From assembly GCA_024403185.1 (NCBI GenBank), contig JAKSSG010000013.1, positions 1 to 35,319 of the forward strand: a stretch of DNA of 35,319 nucleotides, given 5' to 3'. A model generated the notes under the pieces. That model saw only the letters and a list, made by a program, of their open reading frames with translations, made no database searches and had not been told where the DNA came from. Below are positions 24,055-32,770 of this stretch, one piece after another. Both the position numbers and the translations under genes were made by a program. How positions within the stretch are numbered: position 1 is the first letter of the stretch; each line of letters starts with the position of its first letter. The stretch is from Clostridia bacterium. Its GTDB lineage: Bacteria; Bacillota; Clostridia; Peptostreptococcales; Anaerovoracaceae.

Positions 24055-24860
24055 GAAAACTGAAGGTGAAGAAACTGATTCTCAGTCAGGGACGGCCAAA
24101 GATAGCGGTGCCTATTACAGGAAGGTCCCATGAAAAGATAATAAAAGACGTGAAAGAGGCCATGAAAAAGCCATGCGACATGCTGGAGTGGAGAGCGGAC
24201 TATTTCTTCGGAGAGATGGACAGCCTGGAGGAAAAAGTCGAGAACACGGATGCACACATGGAAATGATCAGAATTCTCGATGATATCGATTATCAGACAG
24301 ATGGAATGCCTCTTATTTTTACGATTAGAGGACATGGTCACGGCGGCAGAGTTGCCATCAGCAGGGAGCATGCATACGACCTTGCAAGTCTGGCGGCGCA
24401 GTCGGGTCTTGTGGATTTCGTGGATATGGAGCTCTTTGACGACGATGACACATACAATCCGGAGCAGGTGAAAAATCAGATTAAAGAGGTTCACGAATTC
24501 GGAACGGGAGTCATTCTTTCCTACCACGATTACGAAGCCATGCCGGCTCCTGCTGTAACTGTGGGACTTACAAATCTCATGAGGGACATGGGTGCGGATA
24601 TTGTTAAAATTGCCGGGACAGCATCAACGCGCGAACAGGCAATGGAGATGATGAAGGTGTCCGAACTGGTTACCAGAGGTGATGAGCGTCCGGTAATATT
24701 CATTGCCATGGGAGAGGAAGGCCGCATTTCCAGAGTTATCGGAGGCGAAAACGGATCGGCCATTACATTTGCAAAGGGCAGAGAACAGACGGGCGAAGGA
24801 CAGGTAGATGCAGCAGCACTGTCAAGGCTGCTGGATGATTACTATTCAAAGAAAAAATGA
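24051..24860 (+). CDS. aroD: Type I 3-dehydroquinate dehydratase
   Basis: This 269-residue class I enzyme makes 3-dehydroshikimate from 3-dehydroquinate in the shikimate pathway through a Schiff base. K186 in DIVKIAGTA is the Schiff-base lysine, H159 in LSYHDY the catalytic histidine. E46 and R48 in EWRADYF and R93 in FTIRG bind substrate. The closing [17 protein letters not shown] matches the family lid region. The start overlaps the S-component gene by four bases and its end overlaps ecfA1 by four, so it is firmly inside the transporter operon, which is odd. No other aro gene is near. Confidence 0.93.
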   Translation: MRKLKVKKLILSQGRPKIAVPITGRSHEKIIKDVKEAMKKPCDMLEWRADYFFGEMDSLEEKVENTDAHMEMIRILDDIDYQTDGMPLIFTIRGHGHGGRVAISREHAYDLASLAAQSGLVDFVDMELFDDDDTYNPEQVKNQIKEVHEFGTGVILSYHDYEAMPAPAVTVGLTNLMRDMGADIVKIAGTASTREQAMEMMKVSELVTRGDERPVIFIAMGEEGRISRVIGGENGSAITFAKGREQTGEGQVDAAALSRLLDDYYSKKK

Positions 24861-25696
24861 GTTATATCAAAGCGGAAAATCTGACATTTGAATATAAGAA
24901 GACCAACGATGCAGGAGACATTCTGACCACCAGAGCCATTGACGGAGTTTCCTTCGAGATTAAAAAGGGAAGCTTCACGGCCATAATAGGACAGAACGGC
25001 AGCGGCAAGTCCACTCTGGCAAAGAACATGAACGCTCTGCTGACACCGACATCGGGAAAGATGATCGTGGATGGAATGGACACATCGGTGCAGGAAAATG
25101 TGTGGCCCGTGCGCCAGCGAGTGGCCATGGTATTTCAGAACCCGGACAATCAGATAGTGTCCGCCATAGTTGAGGATGACGTCGCATTCGGACCTGAAAA
25201 TCTGGGAGTAGATCCGGAAGAAATCAGGAGGCGCGTAGATGAAGCTCTGGGCGGAGTTGAGATGTACGAGTACAGAAAGAAGGCGCCGCATCTTCTTTCG
25301 GGAGGACAGAAGCAGCGCATCGCAATAGCGGGCGCAGTTGCCATGGAGCCGGAATGCATCGTGTTCGATGAGCCGACAGCCATGCTGGATCCCAGAGGCA
25401 GACAGGAGGTCCTGCAGGTAATCAGAAACCTGAACGCCAGGGGAATTACGACGGTCCTCATTACACACTTCATGGAGGAAGCCGCACAGGCGGATAAGAT
25501 AATCGTAATGGACAAGGGCGTAATCCGCATGGAGGGAACGCCTGACGAGATATTCAGAAGAGGCGATGAACTGGTGGAAATGAGCCTGGGAGTTCCGGCA
25601 CCCGTCGAACTGGCCATGGAACTGAGAAAACGCGGAATCGATCTTCCTGAAGGAATAATGACAACGGAGAAGCTTGTTGAGGAGCTTGTAAAGTGA
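24857..25696 (+). CDS. ecfA1: ECF transporter ATPase A1
   Basis: This 279-residue ABC ATPase has Walker [10 protein letters not shown] (45-53), a Q-loop VFQNPDNQI (typical of EcfA), signature LSGGQKQR and Walker [13 protein letters not shown]. It pairs with EcfA2 to power EcfT and the S component at the membrane. The start overlaps the aroD stop as ATGA, and the stop overlaps the ecfA2 GTG. Confidence 0.95.
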   Translation: MSYIKAENLTFEYKKTNDAGDILTTRAIDGVSFEIKKGSFTAIIGQNGSGKSTLAKNMNALLTPTSGKMIVDGMDTSVQENVWPVRQRVAMVFQNPDNQIVSAIVEDDVAFGPENLGVDPEEIRRRVDEALGGVEMYEYRKKAPHLLSGGQKQRIAIAGAVAMEPECIVFDEPTAMLDPRGRQEVLQVIRNLNARGITTVLITHFMEEAAQADKIIVMDKGVIRMEGTPDEIFRRGDELVEMSLGVPAPVELAMELRKRGIDLPEGIMTTEKLVEELVK

Positions 25697-26541
25697 GCAT
25701 AGAAGTAAAAAATCTGACACATGTATATAGCGAGGGCCTGCCCCACGAATCAATCGCAATTGACGACGTGAGTTTCACAATCGGCGACGGTGAATTCGTA
25801 GGCATAATCGGCCACACGGGATCGGGCAAATCCACCCTGCTCCAGCATCTGAACGGACTGCTTAAACCAAAGGCAGGGCAGATCATAATTGATGGCGTGG
25901 ACATTACCGATTCAAAGACCAGCATGCTCGAAATCAGAAAGAAGGTCGGGCTGGTTTTTCAGTACCCGGAATACCAGCTCTTCGAGGAGACCGTGGCGCG
26001 TGATGTTGCTTTCGGTCCTTCAAACCTGGGACTTTCCGCTGAGGAAATCAGCAACGTGGTCCGAAAATCCATTGAGCTTGTTGGCCTCGATTATGATGAG
26101 ATAAAGAATGCTTCACCGTTTGAACTGTCGGGAGGACAGAAGAGACGTGTTGCCATGGCAGGAGTTCTGGCCATGAAGCCGGAGGTTCTCGTCCTCGACG
26201 AGCCGACTGCGGGTCTGAACCCGAAGGCTCATGCCGACATACTGGACATGGTGGACGGAATACACAGAAGTGAAAACAACATCATCATTCTCGTATCACA
26301 CAACATGAATGATGTGGCCAGAATGTGCGACAGAGTTCTGGTCATGGATCACGGCAGACTTGTAATGAACGGTACGCCGGCTGAGATTTTCACAAGAGAA
26401 AAGGAACTGAAGGAAATGGGCCTGGCACTGCCGGACGCACTGGACATAACATTGAGACTGCGTGAAGCGGGAATGGACATCAGCGAGAACTGCCTGACGG
26501 TGCAGCAGGCTGCCGATGCCATTGCCTCGAGACTGAAATGA
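25693..26541 (+). CDS. ecfA2: ECF transporter ATPase A2
   Basis: This 282-residue second ECF ATPase has Walker [10 protein letters not shown] (40-48), Q-loop [13 protein letters not shown] (the EcfA2 form), signature LSGGQKRR and Walker [14 protein letters not shown]. It starts with GTG at 25693, overlapping the ecfA1 stop as GTGA, and its stop overlaps ecfT as ATGA. A downstream ATG would remove the first beta strand, so the GTG is preferred. Confidence 0.95.
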   Translation: MSIEVKNLTHVYSEGLPHESIAIDDVSFTIGDGEFVGIIGHTGSGKSTLLQHLNGLLKPKAGQIIIDGVDITDSKTSMLEIRKKVGLVFQYPEYQLFEETVARDVAFGPSNLGLSAEEISNVVRKSIELVGLDYDEIKNASPFELSGGQKRRVAMAGVLAMKPEVLVLDEPTAGLNPKAHADILDMVDGIHRSENNIIILVSHNMNDVARMCDRVLVMDHGRLVMNGTPAEIFTREKELKEMGLALPDALDITLRLREAGMDISENCLTVQQAADAIASRLK

Positions 26542-27338
26542 TAAGAGACATTACACTGGGACAATACTATCCGGGAAACTCCTGGATACATAAGCTTGAT
26601 CCGAGAATCAAGATCATGGCAACGCTGCTGTACATAGTGGCGCTGTTTGTCGTGAAGGATTTTAGCGGCTTCATTGTTGCCTTTGCAGCTCTTGAAGCGG
26701 TCATCATTCTGTCAAAGGTGCCGAGAAGTTTCATATGGCGAGGCCTTAAACCGGTTATTCTGATAATAGCATTCACCCTGCTCATCAACATTTTCATGAT
26801 AAAGGGAGAGGTGCTGGTTCAGTTCGGCATCTTCCACATTACGAAGGAAGGTCTCCTTACGGCCGCCTTCATGGGCATCAGACTGGTGCTCCTGATTATC
26901 GGTTCGACAATGCTCACGCTGACCACAAGACCGATCGGGCTGACCGACGGAATCGAGGCGCTGCTTTCACCATTCAAGAAGATCGGGCTGCCCGCACACG
27001 AGCTGGCGATGATGATGACAATCGCCCTCAGATTCATACCGACTCTGCTTGAGGAGACGGACAAGATAATGAAGGCGCAGCAGGCAAGAGGTGCCGACTT
27101 CGAAAGCGGAAACATCATGAGACGCGCAAAGGCACTCGTTCCGATTCTGGTTCCTCTCTTCATCAGCGCATTCAGAATTGCCCAGGATCTGGCCATGGCA
27201 ATGGAGGCAAGATGCTACGGCGGCAACTTGAAAAGGACGAGAATGAACGCAATGAAACTGGAGAAGCGCGACCTGGCGGCAGGACTGCTCTTCCTGGTGT
27301 TCCTGGCACTGATAGTACTGCAGAGGATATTAATGTAA
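26538..27338 (+). CDS. ecfT: ECF transporter transmembrane component T
   Basis: This 266-residue membrane protein begins GQYYPGNSWIHKLDPRIKIMAT, the EcfT opening, and has several hydrophobic segments. Two C-terminal coupling helices carry the motifs QQARGADFESG and MEARCYGGN. These Ala-Arg motifs insert into EcfA1 and EcfA2; the second has cysteine where glycine is common. It scaffolds the ATPases and the S component. Its stop overlaps the trmB start as TAATG. Confidence 0.94.
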   Translation: MIRDITLGQYYPGNSWIHKLDPRIKIMATLLYIVALFVVKDFSGFIVAFAALEAVIILSKVPRSFIWRGLKPVILIIAFTLLINIFMIKGEVLVQFGIFHITKEGLLTAAFMGIRLVLLIIGSTMLTLTTRPIGLTDGIEALLSPFKKIGLPAHELAMMMTIALRFIPTLLEETDKIMKAQQARGADFESGNIMRRAKALVPILVPLFISAFRIAQDLAMAMEARCYGGNLKRTRMNAMKLEKRDLAAGLLFLVFLALIVLQRILM

Positions 27339-28072
27339 TGAGACAGAGAAAAGCGAAAGACCTGGAAAAAAGACTGGCCCAGTGCAGCGACATGATTCTT
27401 ACGTACATAGGCCCTGAAACCTGGGAGACTGCTTTTGCAAAAGCAGGGGCAGAATCAAATGCGAGGGACCTTTATCTGGAGATAGGCTGCGGCAAGGGAC
27501 AGTTCATAATAAAGCGTGCGCTTCAGGCACCCGAAAGCAATTTTATCGGAATCGAGGGGCAGGAAACCGTGGTGCTCCGCGCCGCCGAAAAGGCCAGGGC
27601 CGTTTCGGGAAAGGCTGAATGGCCCGAGAATGTGCCGGGAGAGGAAGTGCTGCTGGGCGTTTCAGGAGACCTGAGCAATCTTGTTTTTGCATCGTGTTTT
27701 GTAAATGACATGAACGAGTTTTTCAAGGAGAATCAGCTTGCGGGTGTCTATCTGAATTTCAGCGATCCCTGGCCTAAGGCCAGACACGAGAAGAGAAGGC
27801 TGACACACCACCTGCGTCTTAGAGATTATGCGTGGGCAATAAAGGACGGGGGATTCATCGAGTTCAAGACGGATAACGACGGCCTGTTCGAGTTTTCGGT
27901 GGAGGAGTTTGAGTCCTGCAGCGATGTGCTGGAAGTTGTGGAACTGACACGGGATCTGCATGCTGCGGACTGCACCTACGAGTCGCGGAATGTCACGACG
28001 GAATACGAGGACAAGTTCAGCGGCAGAGGAAAGAATATAAATTACATTAAGGTAATTGTGCATAAGAAATAA
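27338..28072 (+). CDS. trmB: tRNA (guanine-N7)-methyltransferase
   Basis: This 244-residue SAM-dependent enzyme makes m7G46 in tRNA. The SAM motif is YLEIGCGKGQF (near 46-56) and the family motif is NFSDPWPKARHEKRRLTH. The ATG at 27338 overlaps the ecfT stop by one base; a longer frame from 27212 lies wholly within ecfT and is rejected. An insertion of about 15 residues (near 88-105, including WPENVPGEE) between strand and helix is a little unusual. It appears to be the last gene of the transporter operon, though no terminator follows. Confidence 0.94.
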   Translation: MRQRKAKDLEKRLAQCSDMILTYIGPETWETAFAKAGAESNARDLYLEIGCGKGQFIIKRALQAPESNFIGIEGQETVVLRAAEKARAVSGKAEWPENVPGEEVLLGVSGDLSNLVFASCFVNDMNEFFKENQLAGVYLNFSDPWPKARHEKRRLTHHLRLRDYAWAIKDGGFIEFKTDNDGLFEFSVEEFESCSDVLEVVELTRDLHAADCTYESRNVTTEYEDKFSGRGKNINYIKVIVHKK

Positions 28073-28099
28073 TAATTGTTGTTATTAAGGAGAAATAAA

Positions 28100-29338
28100 A
28101 TGGCAGAGTTCATTCTGGCAAGAGAAAACGGAAGAAAGATCCCTAAGGAAGACAAAATCTTCGGCATTTCAAACAGGGCCAAGGCGGCCATCGCCGAAAA
28201 GGGTAAGGACAGGGTTATTAACGGAACAATCGGTGCCCTTCTGGATGACGAAGGCGAGCTGGTTGTAATGGAATCGGTAAACAGAGTTTACAGAGAGCTG
28301 CCACCTAAGGAATACGCAGAGTATGCTCCTATCGGTGGAATCGCAGCTTTCAGAGAGGCTGTTCAGAAGGCGGCTTTCGGTGCTCATGTTCCTTCCGGAT
28401 ACATTGAAGCGGTTGCCACTCCGGGCGGTACGGGATCACTCAGAAATGCGGTTTCGAATTATTCCGAACCGGGAGATGAAATACTGACGAGCGACTGGCA
28501 CTGGTCACCTTACAATACCATCGCGGGTGAAATCGGAAGAAGCGTTGCAACCTACCAGCTGTTTACTGAAGACGGAAAGTTCAACGTTGAATCATTCAGA
28601 GCGAAATCAGCGGAACTGCTTGCGAAGCAGGAATCGCTGGTAATCATAATCAACACGCCGGCTCACAACCCTACAGGCTATTCACTTACGCTGGAGGACT
28701 GGGACGGAGTTATTGACGCTCTCTGCGAGGAGGCGAAGTGCGGCAAGGGCATTGCTCTCGTCATTGATACGGCCTACATTGATTTCGCAGGAGATGAAGA
28801 AGAGTACAGAAGATTCATTCCTAAGCTGGAAAGACTTCCGGAAAATGTCCTGCCGATTATCGCATACAGTCTGAGCAAGACCTTCGCACTTTACGGTGCA
28901 CGTTGCGGCGCAATGATCTGCATGGCAAAAACTCCTGAAATCGCAGAGGAATTCAGGAGAGTGTGCGAATTCTCATCGAGAGGTTCATGGTCAAACAGTG
29001 CCAGACTGGGACAGGCCATTCTGGCCAAAATTTATTCTGACCCTCAGCTGCTGAAAAAGGTGGACGAGGAGCGTGAGGAATACAGGAACATGCTCATCGC
29101 CCGCGGCGAAGCATTCAACAGGGCAGCCGAAGAAGTGGGCCTGGAAATAGTTCCATATGATGCGGGATTCTTCATCAGCATCCCGTGCGATGACCCTGAT
29201 GCCCTGAGCAGGAAACTGGAAGAAAAGGATCTGTTCCTGGTTCCGCTTGCCAAGGGAATCCGCGTATCGGTCGCATCCATCTCGGAAGAAAAATGCAGGA
29301 TCATTCCGGCAATGATCAAAGAGGCAATGGAAGGGTAA
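28100..29338 (+). CDS. Class I/II aminotransferase
   Basis: This 412-residue PLP enzyme is of the aspartate/aromatic aminotransferase fold. K260 in SYSLSKTFALYGARCG is the PLP lysine, N190 in NTPAHNPTG and D223 in VIDTAYIDF hold the cofactor ring. Substrate is not readable; transamination to feed amino-acid fermentation is likely. ATG 28100 has AAGGAG seven bases upstream; an earlier TTG at 28076 precedes that site. It begins 27 bases after trmB, so read-through from that operon is possible. A terminator follows. Confidence 0.88.
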   Translation: MAEFILARENGRKIPKEDKIFGISNRAKAAIAEKGKDRVINGTIGALLDDEGELVVMESVNRVYRELPPKEYAEYAPIGGIAAFREAVQKAAFGAHVPSGYIEAVATPGGTGSLRNAVSNYSEPGDEILTSDWHWSPYNTIAGEIGRSVATYQLFTEDGKFNVESFRAKSAELLAKQESLVIIINTPAHNPTGYSLTLEDWDGVIDALCEEAKCGKGIALVIDTAYIDFAGDEEEYRRFIPKLERLPENVLPIIAYSLSKTFALYGARCGAMICMAKTPEIAEEFRRVCEFSSRGSWSNSARLGQAILAKIYSDPQLLKKVDEEREEYRNMLIARGEAFNRAAEEVGLEIVPYDAGFFISIPCDDPDALSRKLEEKDLFLVPLAKGIRVSVASISEEKCRIIPAMIKEAMEG

Positions 29339-29359
29339 CGGAATTGACTTATAACATAA

Positions 29360-29396
29360 GGTGACAACATTGATGGGCGTTGTCACCTATTTTCTT
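29360..29396 (+). terminator. Terminator after the aminotransferase
   Basis: GGTGACAAC (29360-29368) pairs with GTTGTCACC (29379-29387) around a 10-base loop, with TATTTTCTT following. Confidence 0.8.
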
Positions 29397-29407
29397 GCTT
29401 TTGCATA

Positions 29408-29436
29408 TTGACATATATTACCAGTAATGGTATTAT
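29408..29436 (+). promoter_or_regulatory. Promoter with operator-like dyad for the PC4-like gene
   Basis: TTGACA (29408-29413), 17 bases, TATTAT (29431-29436). The inverted repeat TACCA-GTAA-TGGTA (29419-29432) fills the spacer, a repressor-type position. Confidence 0.7.
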
Positions 29437-29502
29437 TACCCTGTCACAAAACACAGCCATTAAACACATTTGCGAAAAAGGGCGCAAGGAAAGGAGATAA
29501 TT

Positions 29503-29835
29503 ATGGCAACGAATTATGATGAGAGGGATGTAACCTTTGACATCCTTGAGGAAATCGGTGTAATCAGCACCCAGGAGACCGGCTGGACCAAAGAGCTTAA
29601 CCTGGTACGTTGGAACGGCGGCTTGGCCAAGTATGATATTCGCGACTGGGATCCGTCCCACGAGAGAATGTCCAGGGGAATCACTCTTAAGGAGGACGAG
29701 ATGCGTAGAATTCTCACACTCATGAAGAGAAGACGCACAAGTTCCAGAACCAGGAAGGAAGATCCGATCGATGATGCTTCGCTTGAGTATACCGAGGTTG
29801 ACGGTGTAGCCGACGAAGAGGGCGAAGAAGAATAG
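29503..29835 (+). CDS. YdbC-like PC4/ssDNA-binding protein
   Basis: This 110-residue protein matches the small YdbC family, with a PC4-like (Whirly-type) single-stranded nucleic-acid-binding fold. The segments FDILEEIGVISTQETGWTKELNLVRWNG and KYDIRDWDPSHERMSRGITLKEDE are visible. A basic patch (MKRRRTSSRTRKE) follows, then a strongly acidic tail ending EEGEEE, as in several ssDNA-binding proteins. AAGGAG stands before ATG 29503. Its role in the cell is not established. It has a consensus promoter and its own terminator. Confidence 0.83.
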   Translation: MATNYDERDVTFDILEEIGVISTQETGWTKELNLVRWNGGLAKYDIRDWDPSHERMSRGITLKEDEMRRILTLMKRRRTSSRTRKEDPIDDASLEYTEVDGVADEEGEEE

Positions 29836-29873
29836 TCAAAGCGTGCAGCCGCGATATGTATAATGCGAATTAT

Positions 29874-29903
29874 GGGAATCGACTTGCCGTCGATTCCCTT
29901 TTT
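29874..29903 (+). terminator. Terminator of the PC4-like gene
   Basis: GGGAATCGAC (29874-29883) pairs with GTCGATTCCC (29889-29898) around TTGCC, followed by TTTTT. Confidence 0.93.
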
Positions 29904-30149
29904 CATAGAGAGTGGGGCTTGGTTTTGGATAAAAAACAGATGTAAGTACGAATACTGCGTTTGAGTAACCGAAAGAAAAAAATGAGTTCGATAAAACAGT
30001 CTTAAATTCCTTGAAATGAGGAAACTATAACCGAAACAATACCATCGTAAGCCACCTGGTCAAACATGCGTGAGAAGTTTTTTCGGTTAAATAGATTAAA
30101 ACTCAACGATTAGAGAGTTTTATTATCCAAACGAAAGGGGGAATACACA
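29904..30149. other. Intergenic region before the broken nuclease gene
   Basis: About 250 AT-rich bases without a gene. A dyad TAAAACTC (30097-30104) / GAGTTTTA (30115-30122) precedes AAAGGGGG at about 30134-30141. The base composition and the gene behind it suggest acquired DNA. Confidence 0.5.
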
Positions 30150-31000
30150 ATGCTATTTTCGGAAATGATATTAAAGGCGCCGATGCCCGACAATCTGAGT
30201 AAAAACATTCGGCGAATAAAAGGCGAAATGAAAGTGCAGAACTCCAATCTGCATGTTGAGCATGACAGAGGGCGCGTGTATTTTAAGGAATACTCAAAGG
30301 AGAGAAAGAAACAGCTTTACCTTCGCAAGAACTCGGATCGATTTTATGAACTTGCCAGGCACAGATATCTGGAGCTGCTGATTAAACTTCTGGAGTACAG
30401 GCAGGACCCGAATTCTCAAACCATTAAGGAGCACGCGGAAAATGTTGACAGACTCGATAAGCTGATATCAAATTTTGAAAAAGCCGGAGTTGATTTTACA
30501 AGAATAATGTTAACTGACGAGCAGTATGCCTGGACAAAGGCAAACTATCGAAGGAAAAGGATGGGTCAATCAATAAAGAAATACACTACCCCTGGAGGAG
30601 TTGCAACAAGGTCCAAATCCGAGCAGAAGCTGGGAACGAGATTTGAATATTTCGGGATACCGTATCGTTATGAAATGAAAATAAGAGTAAATGTCGAAAC
30701 GCTGGTAAACGCACTGGAGGAGGAACTGAGAAAAACAGGCCGGCTCCAGCGCACACTCTTTTATTATGACGGAAATGAATGCATCTGGAATGTGCCGGCA
30801 GCCTGCTAGTCTGGGAACACGAGGGAATGGCATCAGATTTCAGGTACAGATGCAATGCGTCCGAAAGAATTTTCGTGCTGCGGGAAACAGGAACAGTGGC
30901 GGAGAACAATCTGGTGTTTTCATTTGAACGTGACATTAACGACGAAAAGGAGCTGGACAGAATGATAATGACCCACCTGATTCCGCGGATACTGTTCTGA
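30150..31000 (+). pseudogene. Nuclease-like accessory protein, broken by deletion/frameshift
   Basis: Two overlapping frames belong to one gene. The first (30150-30809) encodes a charged, coiled-coil-like half (about 1-140), then TRSKSEQKLGTRFEYFGIPYRYE, the start of a small nuclease-like domain of clostridial accessory proteins. It stops after IWNVPAAC. The second frame (from about 30779 to 31000) resumes with GSLLVWEHEGM and ends LIPRILF. In such proteins a YPDF-type stretch normally lies between these blocks; it is missing here, so a deletion that also shifted the frame probably removed catalytic residues. No slippery heptamer is visible. The family identification is from motif memory. Confidence 0.65.
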
Positions 31001-31039
31001 GCGACTATGCGAAGGCACTATTCTAAGAGCAGCAAAATG

Positions 31040-31048
31040 TGTTATACT
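31040..31048 (+). promoter_or_regulatory. Extended -10 promoter immediately before the kinase ATG
   Basis: TGT-TATACT is an extended -10 with no good -35. Its predicted start is near 31054-31056, on the ATG at 31055, so a leaderless transcript is possible. Confidence 0.4.
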
Positions 31049-31054
31049 TATGCC

Positions 31055-32770
31055 ATGGAAATACTAATCAGAAAAGGTCCCAGAGAGGACGACACAAAAT
31101 TGAATATTGAAGAAGGCTGCACACTGGAGCAGCTTGCTGCAAAAGCAGGACCACACCCTTACAGGATTCTTCTGGCGAGGGTAAACGGTGCTGACACGGA
31201 GCTGTCGGAGAAGGTTTCGGACGGAGATGCTGTTGAGTTTCTGGACATGAGAACTCACGCCGCCGATCTGGTTTACCAGAGGAGCCTGACTCTCATATAT
31301 CTGACTGCAGTCAGAGACGTGTTCGAAGCGAGAGGAATCCACAGGATGAGAGCAATCATTGACAACTCTCTGAATCAGGGCTTCTTTACCAAAATCAAAG
31401 CGGGAGCAGACGCCCCTGAAGAAACGGTTAAAGCGGCTGAGCACGACGTGACCGATGCGGACGTTGCAGAAATCGAAGCCAGGATGAGAGAGATAGTCAG
31501 CCAGAACATTCCTATAGAAAAGGAGTATGTTTCAAAGGACGAGGGAGTAAGGCTCTGGAAGGAATACGGCTATCCGGAGAAATCCGAGCTGCTCAGTATG
31601 GTTCCGGACAAGGAATACGTGACCGCATTCTATAAGATAGGAACATACAGGAACTATTTCTTCGGACCGATGGTACCGTCAACGGGATATGTTGATCTGT
31701 TCGAACTGAGAAAGTACAGAAACGGAATCCTGCTCAGATTCCCTCACTATGAGAAACCTGATGTCATGCCGGATTACAGGGATGACTTTAAGCTGTACGA
31801 GGCATTCGGAGAAGAGTACCAGTGGCTGAAGCTTCTGCACACACCTTATCTTTCCGACATGAACAGGACGATCAGAGAAGGCGGAGCCAAGGTTATTATT
31901 CTCCTCTCTGAAGCACTTCACGAAAAGAAGATTGCGGAGATCGCCAATGAGATCAAGAGGAGGGGCAAGAGGATAATTCTCATAGCAGGTCCTTCATCAT
32001 CGGGCAAGACAACCTTCGCCCGCAGGCTCTGCATACAGCTGAGAGTAATAGGGCTGCAGCCTCTTTACATGGGAACCGACGACTACTTCGTGAACAGAGA
32101 GGATACTCCTCTTGATGAAAACGGAGAAAAGAATTACGAAAACCTCAATGCACTGGATATCGATCTGTTCTCACAGAACATGAACGACCTGCTTGCTGGA
32201 AAGGAAGTTGACATACCTGAGTTCGATTTCATGGAAGGCGTCAAGGTCTTCGGCAAGCGAATCACCAGGATAGAGAAAGATCAGCCTATAGTAATAGAAG
32301 GAATTCATGCGCTCAACGGCAAGCTGACAGAGCAGATTGACAATAACGAGAAATTCAAGATTTACATCAGTCCGCTGACTCAGCTGAACATTGACATTCA
32401 CAACAGAATTCCTACTTCCGACGCCAGAATGTTCAGGAGAATGGTTCGCGACTACAAGTACCGCGGACATACGGCGGCGGGAACAATAAACGAATGGCCT
32501 AAGGTCAGGGCGGGCGAAAACCTGAACATCTTCCCTTACAGCGGTGAAGCCGATGTTGTTTTCAACTCAACCCTGGCTTATGAAACATGTCTGCTGAAAA
32601 AGCAGGCCCAGCCTTTGCTTGAGGAGATCAAGCCTGAAGAAGCTGAATACAGCGAAGCACAGAGACTTCTCGAGATGCTCAGATTCTTCACTGAAATTGA
32701 AAATGAAAACGACGTGCCAAACAACTCTATATTAAGAGAATTCATCGGAGGGAGCGTATTTGTAGAATGA
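31055..32770 (+). CDS. TGS-domain nucleoside (uridine-type) kinase
   Basis: This 571-residue protein joins an N-terminal TGS domain (about 1-66) and a ThrRS-like middle region to a C-terminal uridine-kinase/phosphoribulokinase domain with P-loop GPSSSGKTT (about 311-319) and TDDYFVNREDTPLDE. This layout is common in Clostridia; phosphorylation of a nucleoside is expected, substrate unproven. The start is not clear: ATG 31055 begins the TGS fold but has no ribosome site, and ATG 31007 adds 16 residues without homology or site. Its stop overlaps the next gene as ATGA. Confidence 0.88.
   Translation: MEILIRKGPREDDTKLNIEEGCTLEQLAAKAGPHPYRILLARVNGADTELSEKVSDGDAVEFLDMRTHAADLVYQRSLTLIYLTAVRDVFEARGIHRMRAIIDNSLNQGFFTKIKAGADAPEETVKAAEHDVTDADVAEIEARMREIVSQNIPIEKEYVSKDEGVRLWKEYGYPEKSELLSMVPDKEYVTAFYKIGTYRNYFFGPMVPSTGYVDLFELRKYRNGILLRFPHYEKPDVMPDYRDDFKLYEAFGEEYQWLKLLHTPYLSDMNRTIREGGAKVIILLSEALHEKKIAEIANEIKRRGKRIILIAGPSSSGKTTFARRLCIQLRVIGLQPLYMGTDDYFVNREDTPLDENGEKNYENLNALDIDLFSQNMNDLLAGKEVDIPEFDFMEGVKVFGKRITRIEKDQPIVIEGIHALNGKLTEQIDNNEKFKIYISPLTQLNIDIHNRIPTSDARMFRRMVRDYKYRGHTAAGTINEWPKVRAGENLNIFPYSGEADVVFNSTLAYETCLLKKQAQPLLEEIKPEEAEYSEAQRLLEMLRFFTEIENENDVPNNSILREFIGGSVFVE

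Noticed and set aside
27212..27337. A 42-codon N-terminal extension of trmB
   Set aside because: It lies fully inside ecfT in another frame, has no family similarity and ATG 27338 overlaps the ecfT stop in the usual way.
30770..30810. Programmed -1 frameshift in the nuclease-like gene
   Set aside because: No slippery heptamer or downstream stimulatory hairpin is visible and the spacing suggests lost sequence.
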